From Anolis sagrei (lineage: Eukaryota > Chordata > Lepidosauria > Squamata > Anolidae): DNA of 64,000 nt. The stretch's first letter is position 1, and the number at the start of each line of letters is the position of its first letter. The notes under the pieces were generated by a model. The model did no database searches and was not told where the DNA came from. It saw nothing but the letters and a program-made list of their open reading frames with translations. Shown piece after piece: positions 34,001 to 46,000 of this stretch. The position numbers were made by a program, and so were the translations under genes. Where the stretch lies: positions 229,459,117-229,523,116 of the forward strand of contig NC_090022.1 in assembly GCF_037176765.1 (NCBI RefSeq), read 5' to 3'.

Positions 34001-37000
34001 ACAGATATGCAAACATTAAAACAAAATTAAGTATAAATAGTATTTAAAAATCACAGTTCAAATCCATGAAAACATATTCTGAGCTAAAACATTTTCTTCA
34101 GAAATGTTCTCTTTCTTTTTTTCTATTTTTTGTGGCCTGTTGCAATTCAGGATGCCTAGTACATTTAGAGATTTGCAGAAGAACCATGCTCATCTATGTA
34201 TCACGGGAGGTAGAGAGCACGCAGATGTAGTTGACCTGCAAATCCCAGCAGTGAGGAACACTGGAAGATAAAAGTTGCCACCTTGTCTCCTATATTAGGA
34301 AGAAGATGGGATATAAAATAAAGAAGTCCCTTTCATACTTTCTAATTATAGCGAGGAGGTTCCACTTTAATTATCATGGCAAAATCCTATGGAATCCTGG
34401 GAACTGCAGTTTAGGGAAGAGTATTTAGGATTCTCTGCCATCTAGTGCCTCAGAAAACTACACATTCCATGATTCTGTAAGAGGAAGCTGTAACAGTTAA
34501 AGTGGAATCACGGTGCTATAATTGTTAAGAGTGTTGAAGAGACCACAGTTCAAAAACATCTTGAAGGTCATATGAATTCCACCTCTAGTATAAACTTGTT
34601 TGCTAATCCCAGTTAAGACTAGACCTGTTCTTTATTTCGTGTCAAAAGCATTGCACAAGTAAGTATAAAACTGATAAAATAGAGGGAGTACAAGCGGCTA
34701 AATAATTTTTGACCAAAACAGGTAACTGACCGCATTGTCTGTAGCTTTAAACAATTCTTCCTCTGTGCATGAGGCAGGGCATTGTGAACAAGCTTGCAGA
34801 TGTGGAGTTGTTTGTTCTGCTCCACAGTCGCACAAGGTGGAGGATTCTTCTAGGTCTGTGGTTCTCAACCTGTGGATCCTCAGATGTTTTGACCTTCAAC
34901 TCCCAGAAATCCTAACAACTGGTGAGCTGGCTGGGATTTCTGAGAGTTGTAGGCCAAAACACCTGGGGACCCACAGGTTGAGAACCACTGTACTAGGTAG
35001 TGCCATTTTTCCAGGTTGTCTTTTGATCTGCCCACTCCACTTCTGAGTCTGTTCAGAGACTTCCAAGTTGCCAATTCTTGGTTTGCCCCTGGGGGCAGAC
35101 CCTCATTGGGGGTGTCATCCAGTTGTAATTTCTTGATTTTGCTGCCCAGAGAGATTGTCTTGCTGTTGCTGGGGGAACATTCAGAGTAGTGGTGGTTCTC
35201 ATGAAGCTTTTCCTTGATTTGAGTCTACTGGGAGGAAGCTGATAGTCATGCAGTGGATGGCTTTCACAGTGTTCAATTTTATTTCTTTCCCAGTTAGTAG
35301 CAACTTCCTGTTGCACATCAGAGGTGGTGGCGAGGGGGGGGGGCAGTGCCAGTTAGCTTGTAGAGTTTATCAACAGGTGCAGGTTTGAGACATCAAATGT
35401 AAGTTACTAGAACTGTTGAATTGACAGAGACCTTTAATTCAGTGGAACTGTTCTTACTGTAATTAGGAATTGAATGTATGTATTTGTAAGATACACAGTT
35501 GTTCAGGTAATGCTGTCTTACTTATAGATGCAAAAATTTTGCCCACGGAATATTACATTTTTCAGCCATAAAACAAAAGTCAAGTTTACAAAGACAGAAA
35601 GTTATAGCTCTGTCTTAAAAGGATCTAGAGAAGCAGCTAGTTTGGACAGTAAAAGAGAGATTGTTCCAGAGAAGAAAAGGCTTTATCCTTTTTTTAAAAC
35701 TGTCCACTGTTTCGAAGTGAATGAACTGAAATGTTCCCTCTTTATTGAAACTATTTGTGTATGACATTGTACTTAATACAAATCAAGAACAGCAATTCAA
35801 TTACTTTTTTAGATCATCCTATTATGATGGGTTTTGAGCCCCTTGTGAATCAGAGACTGCTTCCCCCAACTTTTCCTCGATATGCAAAGATCATTAAAAG
35901 GGAAGAAATGGTCAACTATTTTTCAAAACTTATCGACCGAATAAAAACAGTTTGTGAAGTTGTTACTTTAACTAATTTGCACTGCATACTGGTAAGTCTG
36001 AACTTTTTCAGTTGCTTTATCTTACTGTATAAGGCCAGATTCCTGGAGCAATTCCTAGGACTTATGAAAAGAAGTATTGATGCAGCTGTTATTTTCCATT
36101 CCACTTTTGATTGTTTCATGTACCAATAGAAAAACATGGTGGAAGCCTACGGTATTATCCTATTCATATGTCCTAGGAAGTAAGTCCTCTCAGTCCAAAG
36201 TATCCATGTATAAGCAATGGTGTAAGAATTATAGCATTGGGTTGAAATGACATCTGATTAGCATTAGGCTCAAATCACTGTTAACAAAAAGATTTGTCGT
36301 TTTTGGAGGGCTATTTTTGTGTAATTTCCGAAAACAGAAAGGGGGGGGGGAGAGATAGACGAAAAGACAAGTGAAACAAATTCAGAGATGATATTTTCGG
36401 AAAGAGTTAAGTCCACAAAATACCCGAGACAGGGAGGTCTGTGGCATCTTGTTTTCTCCTCGGCAGAAACCAATTTTCTTCATCCTCTATTTTTTTGTGG
36501 AAAGTTCCCTCCTCCAGAGAAGGCCCTTAGGTTTCATGCAGATAGGCCTTAAAATGGCTGAGGATTGAGTCTTTAAATTTTCCCATTGTAGCCAGTGGGC
36601 CAAATCTCTGCCAAATGAAACAGAAAACACCCCTCTCCTTTCGGGTAACTTTCTGGTAAACTAAATGAGGGGTCAGATGAAAACGGAAACGGTATGCCTT
36701 TTGGCCCGAATGCACATGACTACATCTGACATCAGACCGTCATTTATGGCTTCCTGTAGCAGGGAAAAGGTATAATGTTTATTCATATACTTTTGAAGGG
36801 AGAGTCTGCACTCAGTTGAACAACAGTAGATTTCCCAAACAATTGCCTTATTCCCTCCCTAGGTTTCCAACTGCATGTGTAAAAGTTAATGCTGGCTCTT
36901 TTCTTTCTCCATTCTGTTTCTGTATTAGGATTTTTTCTGTGAATTTAGTGAACAGTCCCCTTGTGTTCTTTCAAGATCACTGTTACAGGTAAGTAGGAAA

Positions 37001-40000
37001 ACACCAAATATGCAAGAAATGTTTTAAGTATTTGTTTATAGTTGGAAAAGTAACAGAACTACTCTTTCCTGCAGACTACTTTTCTTGTAGATAATAAAAA
37101 GGTATTTGGTACTCATCTCATGCAAGACATGGTGAAAGATGCCTTGAGATCCTTTGTCAGTCCTCCAGTGCTTTCAACTAAGTGAGTAGCAGAACCTAGA
37201 ATTGGCTCTAATCTGTATACTTATTGCATATTTCAATGCTTAAAAATAATACAGGCCAATAACGTCCATTTGTCCTTCTAAATCAACACAGCACTACCCT
37301 GAGTTTGGACAACTAACAATTGTTAATGACATTGCAACTCTACAGAAAGTTCATTGGCTACTAATTTGTAGTCTGGAACTCAGTTATCTTTCTGTTTTGC
37401 TGCCGACTGTGGACAGCCACCCAATATTTGTCCCTTACAAAATAGTTTTAATTTAATGCGAGGGTGGTAAAGCTTATCTCCTTTATGAAGATAGTTAAAA
37501 AGAATGGTAATTGTCTCAACTGACCACTCAACTCAGATAACCTCATGCAAGAATGTAAAGCATGATAAACAAGGACCAGATTTCTTTGAACAGCTTAGCT
37601 TGTTTTGAGTAACACCTGTATCCTTTCCACAGTTTAGCTGTTTTTCGTTTCCATCATTTCTTAAATAAACAGTTTTGTCCATTTTGGTTACTTAGGACAA
37701 TGGTTTTCACTGACATTATTTTGTTCACTCTCTCTCAGGTGTTGTCTGTATAATAACCATCAGGCTAAGGATTACATTGATTCCTTTGTCACACATTGTG
37801 TTCGTGTGAGTATTGGTGATGTTATGAAGGGTTTGTTATTAAAAATTCCTAGGCACTTTATTATTATTAACTTTATTTGTACCCCGCTAACATCTCCCGA
37901 AGGACTCGGTGCGACTTACAAAGTCCAAGGCCCTCAATAAAACAACAGCATAACAAATACAACAATAAAACTCAAAAAAGCAAAACCAATAAAAATTGAA
38001 GCAAAAAACAGTAAACATCAAACAATAACATCATGACACATTTAAAAACACTTTATGTACAAAGAGTATCTTTTTAGAATTCAGGATGTTTTTGTCAAGT
38101 GAGGCACTTAACTGAATGATTTTCCTAGTTTTTTTGCAGTTGTGTAGTAACTTATTATTTTGTAGACAGAATAATATGTGAAGAGCATGATTTGTAAAAT
38201 GGGACACTGAAGGAAAACATGCTCTTTGTGGACTGGAACTCCCAAGAATGCAATAGGTGTCATTGTCAGAGACCCTGAAATAGAGGGTTACTCAACGGAT
38301 GAATCAAAACTGTGCTTTGGTTTCCTCTTTCTTTTTTGAGAAATAAAGAAGAAAGAACACAAACATCTAAACGAACTGAAAATTAATAAAATCATAGAAT
38401 TGGAAGATACCACAGGGGCCATCCAGTCTGACCCCATTCTGCCATAGAGGAATACATTATGAAAGCACTCCCAAAAGATGGCCATCTAGCCTCAGCTTAA
38501 AAATCTCCAGAGAAAGAGATTCCACCACACTCCCAGGCAGTATGTCCTTTGAGATAAAGCGATCGTAAATCAGCTGCCTTTATCTCACTCCTTTCGACAC
38601 TTGTCTTGAAGGCACCAAGATAAACAGTTCATACAGACTCCATGAATTCAGCTTTCAACAAAAGCGGTTCTTTTTACTTTATTTAAAAGAATTATATACA
38701 TTACAATTTTGAAACACATCTGTCCTCATTCACATCATAGCAAAGAATGGAGCACGTTGTCCTTTTTCAGTTGGTTCAGGAAATGGCATTTCTGACCTTC
38801 TAAGGGCCCTTCCACACAGCCCTATATCCCAGAATATCAAGGTTGAAAATCTCACATTATCAGAGTGTGGACTCAGATGACACGGTTCAAAGGAGATATT
38901 GTGGAATTTTCTGCCTTAAAATATTCTGGGATATAGGGTTGTTTGGAAGGATCCTAGCAATATTCTACCCCTCTATTATATTGCGATGAAGATTTCCCCC
39001 CTCCAATCAAGGAGTAAATTCACACTTTTGTCTTTGCAACAGACTTTATACATACATACATACATATATATATATATTATATATAAACATACACACACAC
39101 ACATATACATATATATATACATATATATATACACACACACATATACACACACATACACAGATTCCATTTACAGTGGTTGAAGAATGGAATACTTCTCCAG
39201 CCTTCTTTTCCTGATACTTCCAGATAATTGGAGACTTCTTACTTGCAGCAGGATGGTTTTATAGTCCAATTCTTCTTGATACTCCAACCTTCAGTCACCT
39301 CAAGACACAAAACTTTCAGAACTCCAACCTTCCAACTCCTCAGTGAACTCCAACCCTAGTGGTTATTTCACCCTGGTTGTAATTACATAATGCTAACCAG
39401 GTGGTTTGACTCTTATTGCTTGCTGCCCTGATCCGTACACTACTTGTTACTTAAGAAATGATAAAAACTCTTAACATATTACACTAACTCATTCACTACT
39501 AGAACATTTCTAACACGCTGTTTAAACTACTCAAACAGCATAAACACTGACATATTCCACTTCCAAACAGCTCTCACAGTCAGGAAGCTCTTCCTAATGT
39601 TTAGGTGGAATCTACTTTCCTGTAGTTTGATTCCATTGCACTGTGTCCTAGTGTTTGGAGCAACAGAAAACAAGGTTCCCCCCCTCTTCAGTATGATATG
39701 CTTTCAAATACATTTCTATCGTGTCCCCTCTTAAGCTTCTCTGTTGTACAAGGCTATTAAACAATGCATTGTGCAGCTGACCGAGTGGTTATATAGCTGG
39801 TTGCACAATCTCTTGAACAGCTGCTGTTCGTTGGCAATTATCATGAGAATCTCCACTCTCCTAAGATTAAGTTGAATTTAGGACTTAACATTTTGTAAGG
39901 ATTTGAGCTCTCCCACAGCAGACTAAGCCGATTGTTCGTGAACAACGACCGTCTCTGTGGCTAGAACAGTTATTATGTGGAACTAATTCGGTTTTTGAGA

Positions 40001-43000
40001 GATGAAATAAGACAACTTGTAGACGTCATCCTTTCTCACAACCTAAGGTCATCCTATTGGTCCAAGGCGCAACGCTGCTGCTGCAGCAGATCTTTTCTGG
40101 TGTGTTTTCCTATGCTGAGAAAGCACCTCCATTTAACAAGTTCAGAAGCTGCTACCTTTTATCCTTAAGGGCACTGGTGGCAAACTTTTGTTTTGCTAGA
40201 TTGCTGCTCTACTTATTCGATGAAGTTACATACTAGCCCCAAGGAGATCATAGCCTGGCACCAAGGCTGAGCAAAATGTCACCATTTATTTTATTTACAG
40301 TATTTATATTCAGCCCTTCTCACCCCGAAAGGGACATAGGATGACTCACAGAACACATAGCAAACATTAAGTACCATTATACACTGACAAGAAGACAACA
40401 GTACAGATAGAGGTATATAGGCTTTTCCCATCTTTTGGCATCTTGGAGATTGTGCTCGATTCTGGCCATGGGGGGGGGGGGTGGTGCTGTTGCTCCATTC
40501 TCCATGTCAAAGAGCCCTGTTCACAGCCTTCCTCCTTTTTGGTCAAATCACCAGAATTTCCTGGTATGTCCTCATGGTGCTACTATACCTCCCCACTAAG
40601 CAGTGCCTATTTATCTACTCACAGATTTTTTTTCCAATATGCTAGGTTGGCAGTCAGCTGGGCTGGAGGTCAGGTGCTCACCCCCAACCCAGACTTCGAA
40701 CTGCCAACCTTTCGATTGGCAAGATTTATTGCGGCTGGTGATTAATCTGCTGTGCTAGGCCCAGCCCAGTATTTCTACCCAACCACAGTCATAGGACTCT
40801 TGACAAAGATTTGTCACCCTAGTTGTCCTTAGAAGATCCCCACTGTATTTGGTAATGCTGTCAAGAACTTTTCGTAGAGAAAACAAAATAAGAAGTCTGT
40901 GCTTGGCCATAACAATATATAATTGTTTTTAGTTGTTACCTTAGAATACAGTACTTGACACCTGTAGCACTTTTTCATGTGCTCAGTTCAATGCATGACA
41001 TTAGCACTGAAAGTACCAACTGAGTGGCATCATATGAGTAATGCTCCTTCTGCTTGTGCCATATGTTGTTTCAGTCCCGTCCTAAATGTGCTTGGTTCTG
41101 TGATTTACAACAGATGTATACGTTCAGGACATCAATATCTGTCCCACTTTATTATAAACCAGAGTTGACTTGGAGGGGAGCCAGGAGCTCAGTCAAATTC
41201 CATGTAAGCGTATTTCAAAGGGCTCCAGATTAGGACTGATGCAGTGTCAGCCTGCCCATTGTTGCCTCCAATAATGGTCTCAAAATCTATGCTTCAAATG
41301 AAGCCTGTGATAGAATAGTAATGTAGATGTCTAAAAAGCTAACTTGTCTTCTTTTTTTCCCCCTTCCAGCCATTCTGTAGTTTAATTCAGATTCATGGGC
41401 ACAATAGGGCTCGTCAAAGGGATAAACTTGGACATATTCTTGAAGAATTTGCGACTTTGCAAGATGAGGTAATTTAGAGGCAAGGAATGCTGTACAAAAT
41501 ATGCCTTTTTGGCAACTGCATGTTTAATGCTTCTTCCCTTTCCCTTGCATAGTTATTTTTATGGTATTTTTCTTTTCCCATGGGAATGCCAGTGAATATC
41601 AGGGAATGAAAATGTTGTATATTCTCATGAGTGTTTGTGAGGCAGAAACCGCAATGTTTATTCATTTGTATAAATATATTTTTCATCGTAGGTTATATTG
41701 TAAAGTGTGGTGTTGACACAATGTGTATATAAGCTAGAATAAGATAAATGGGAGGGGTGAAAACAAGGAATGATGTAGGAAATTTAAGTCTGTCAGCTGC
41801 TCAAAACAAGGTTATACCATGAAGATAATAATAATAATAATAATAATAACAACAACAACAACAACTTTATTTTTGTACCCGCCTCCATCTCCCCAAAGGA
41901 ACTTGCTTTATAAGCCTTGATGAGTACAAAATGCCAGTCAAATCCTGATAAAAGTTTTCAGGATCTGGGGTTTGAGCATTGCAGAGTATCTTTCATTCAC
42001 ACTCCCTTTTTGTTTATTGTGGAATGTCAGTGTTTTCAAACTGGTTTCCAGGGATCCTGTCCAGATAAATGTTTCTATTCAAAGGACATCATATCTTGCC
42101 ATGCTGGCATCACACATTTTTATGCCCCTCTTTCCTGGTTTACAGACTGGTATTGCTGACTGGTTTTTTTTGCGTAGGATCATGCATTTCTTGTTCTCCC
42201 ACTTTTGACCAGAGGGAGGAGTAGTTTGTCATCCAAGCATTCACCTCAAATTTTCTACCATATGTTTTTACAATAGTTTGCAACATTTTTGTCTCATTAT
42301 ATTGCATTTTTTTAAAAAAATGTGCCCCAGAATGCAATAAATCTGATGGGACAGGGTTGCTGTGAGTCTTCTGGGCCATATGGGCATGTTCCAGAAGCAT
42401 TCTCTCCTGGCACTTCACCCACATCTATGGCAGGCATCCTGAGAGATTGTGAGGTTTGTTGGAAACTAGGCAAGTGGGGTTTATATATCTGTGGAATGTC
42501 CAGGGTGGGAGAAAGAACTCTTGTCTGCTTGAGGCAAGTGTGAATGTTGTAATTGATCATCTCGATTAGCATTGAATAGCCTTGTATCTTCAAAGCTTGG
42601 CTGCTTTCTGCCTGGGGTAATCCTTTATTGGGATGTGTTAGTTGGCCCTGATTGTTTCTTGACTGGAATAACCCTGTTTATGAGTGGTGTTCTTTATTTA
42701 CTGTCCTGATTTTAGAGGGTTTTTTTAAAATACTGGTAGCCAGATTTTGTTCATTTTAATGGTGTACTCCTTTCTGTTGAAATTGTCCACATGCTTGTGG
42801 ATTTCAGTGGTTTCTCTGTGTAGTTTGACATGGTGGTTTTTAGAATGGTCCAGCATTTCTGTGTTCTCAAATAATATGCTGTGTCCAGGTTGGTTCATCA
42901 GGTGCCTGCTATGGCTGATTTCTCAGATTGAATTAATCTGCAGTGTCTTTCATGTTCTTTGATTCATGTTTGAGCGCTGTGTTTGGTGGGACACTTTTTT

Positions 43001-46000
43001 TGTCCCATCTTTGTTTTCTCTTTAAAAGTACATGGCAAGCAGCAGAGAGACTGTCTAAGTCTCTTGCGGTAACAAGGTCGTTAAATGCCTCCCTTGCAGG
43101 TTTAGTTCTGTGGGAACTCCCCAGTAACACATGGTTTTAGGATATGAAAATGTCCTGCCTGGTAGAATGAAACTGGAACAGTCTAATCCATTGTTGCATT
43201 GGGCATTGTAGTTTCTTCGCTGCACTGATGTATGTGTTGTCATCTTCCCCAATGCAGGATACAGGGTTTTGAATTTTGTCAGTACACTGTGCAAAATTGG
43301 CCGCACTGGAGTTTGTGCTGAACACTTTTCCTTTCAATCTTCTAGGCAGAGAAAGTGGATGCAGCACTTCACAGTATGCTGCTGAAACAGGAACCCCAGA
43401 GGCAACACTTGGCATGCTTGGGCACCTGGGTTCTTTACCATAACCTTCGCATCATGATACAATATCTTCTGAGTGGGTTTGAACTGGAACTGTATAGCAT
43501 GCACGAATACTACTACATATATTGGTAAGAATTGGGAGTGAGTATTTCCCTAATTCGGCATTTCTCAAACTCTGCTCCTCCAAGTGTTTTAAACTCCAGC
43601 CCCCAGAAATCCCAGCTGTTAGGAAGTGTGGGAGCTGAAGTCCAAAACATCTGAAAGGGCAGTTTGAGAAACTGTCCTAATTGGTAGAAATAGTACACGG
43701 TGCATTCTACGGTGAGTTGGCTTATATATGATCAGTATATATTAGAGACTGTTTGCATAGGGTTAGACCCAGACATGGATAGTATCAGTCCCCCAAACAG
43801 TCTTGGATTCTGAATTGAAGGTTATGGAATTAAGTTCCTGCACCCTTCTCCCCAAAGGTCCCATCCCATAGAAAGTTTTACACAGAGGGGATTTTCCTAG
43901 GATGCAAGGGGAGAGAAGGAACCTCCTTTCTCTAAACTCTCTTCAGCTACATTGAATTAGGGTCCAGGCTGTTGGATTCAGCAGATTAATATAACCTTTT
44001 GAAATTATTAAAAAAAAATAGTTGGCTATAAATCAGCCATGGACAAATTTCACCCTTCCAGGTGTTTTGAACTACAACTCCCACAATTCCTAACAGCCTC
44101 CCAGCTGTTAGGAATTGTGGGAGTTAAAGTCCGAAACACCTGGAGGACCGACGTTTGCCCATGCCTGCTATAGATTAACAGGAAAACCGAACAGAAATGC
44201 TTTTAATCACAATTGTGTTTTGTTCTATAGGGCTTGTACTCTTATGCCCTGGAATTGTCCTCAAGTAACTGATCACAAACTATTGTTTGTAGGTATCTCT
44301 CAGAGTTCCTCTATGCCTGGTTAATGTCAACACTCAGCCGAGCTGATAGTTCTCAGATGGCGGAAGAAAGAATAATGGAAGAGCAGCAGAAAGGCCGGAG
44401 CAATAAGAAGTCCAAGAAAAAGAAAAAAGGTGTATATGCTTTTCAGATCATATTTGCTGAGGGTTTTTTTTGTCTCATGTTTCTTTTAAAGCACATGAAA
44501 GTAATGGTGGTTATTTATTTTCAGCTTCATGTAGCCGTCTAAATTAGGGAGCACTGATTCTGTAGAAATAGAATTCCAGAATTCATTTTTCAGCTGCATC
44601 TCATAGTTGAATTTGACAGTTTTAAATTGAAAAAAAATTTTTTTATATGACTGAATAACAGAGTTTCTGTTATTCTGTATTGTTGTTGTTGTTACCCGCT
44701 CCTGAATTCTGAATTTGACAGTATGGATCTCTCTTTCCAAGATTCTTACTTCCACACTCAGTAAACTACTTCAATACTCAGTTTCATATGGCCTAACTAG
44801 CTGCAATTCTAAAAAAAAAATTCTCTGATTTATTGATATGCTATCTAAATTCAATTACTTTCAAGAATGGGAGACTCACTAGGCTACAAAGTAACTGTGG
44901 TTTGTGCCCTTTGTCATCTAACCCACACTTTCTCTTCTATCCCTGTGTCTGTCTGCTCTGTTGCCAGAGGAAATGTTGCCAGTGGTGGTGGGGATGGTAG
45001 CGTTTTCAGAGGAGATCACTGCTCAAGAGGACATATCCTGTCCTATCTTCCCTCTGCCTTGCCCCAAATGCCACAGTTAAAGTTAGCAAAGACCTCCCAT
45101 CAAAGCTAGTGGTGGGCTTTTTGCAAGGTTACTAGCTTCCCTTGCCGGGTGGGGAAAGGTTTATAGGAAGGAAGAGGGAACTAACTCTACAGTCCCAACT
45201 GTAGCATCTCCCCACCTCAGGTTTTTTCGAGAAAGTGTTCCAGAGCATAACTATAGTTCAGCAAGATCATCATGTGTATGTGTGAGAGGTTGAATAAGTG
45301 AATAAATGAATGGATGACGTGGTTGTGAGCATTAAATGTGGGGAGACCCTGTATGCTGCCACACCAGTCCCATTGGCCTTGACCTTCAGCCCTACTCATT
45401 GAATTCCTTGTAGGCTACCACTGAGGCAATGCTATCCTTAGGCAAAAGCAACAGGTTTCCTATGTCTCTGAAGGTGATGCCTCACCTCAGTGGAGCGTAT
45501 TCATTTTGAAGATTAGTTCAGTATAAGCAATACCTCCCTTAAAAAAGCCCAGCCTTTGTGTGGATGGAAGTTGAAGGTGTTGCCCCCTGAGAAGTTTTAG
45601 CATACATTTGACCTAGTCTAGATGGAAATCTGAATTTTGCATTCTGCAAAGTAGGGATGGGGGAAAATTTCTCCTTGCAAGGGTTATGAGGGCATCCCCC
45701 AAAACCCTCCCATGTTAAGTCACTGTGTTTTTTGACATCATTGAAGTACTTGTAACTGTAGTAAAATATTTTGTGCATGGAATTTGCAGCACGCCCTTTG
45801 AGCAGAGAGATCACCATGAGCCAAGCCTATCAAAACATGTGTGCTGGGATGTATAAGGTGATGTATATGGATTGTAATTATAAAAGTAACCTTTTAAAAA
45901 TATTCTGATATATAAGTAGTCAAACAGAGAATTGTGCCTAAACATTCTTGAAAGGTTTTGTACTTGAATACAGATGGAGCATTCGTTATCCAAAAATCCG

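Larger units (their letters stand above)
38543..39552. mobile_element. Unclassified 1-kb insertion into CR1
   Basis: It begins 'tgtcctttgagataaagc' and ends 'ataaacactgaca', TG to CA termini reminiscent of a solo LTR, but no convincing target duplication was found and the family is not named. It contains a short inverted pair (gagataaa and tttatctc), a MITE at 38,803-38,950 and the microsatellite at 39,048-39,165. Confidence 0.4.
38388..39690 (-). mobile_element. CR1-type LINE split by a 1-kb insertion
   Basis: 38,388-38,542 carries 'catagaattggaagatacca', 'gatggccatctagcctcagc' and 'ccaccacactcccaggcag'. The element resumes at about 39,553 with 'tccaaacagctctcacagtc', 'aggaagctcttcctaatg' and 'cagaaaacaaggtt'. 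The two parts are consecutive in other CR1 copies (compare 58,180-58,230). Confidence 0.75.

Noticed and set aside
38976-39180. Open frames over the TA/CA microsatellite
   Set aside because: Repeat-encoded peptides of alternating Tyr, Ile, Thr and His on both strands.
38543-39552. Solo LTR call
   Set aside because: TG...CA ends are suggestive, but no target duplication or family match could be shown, so it is listed as unclassified only.
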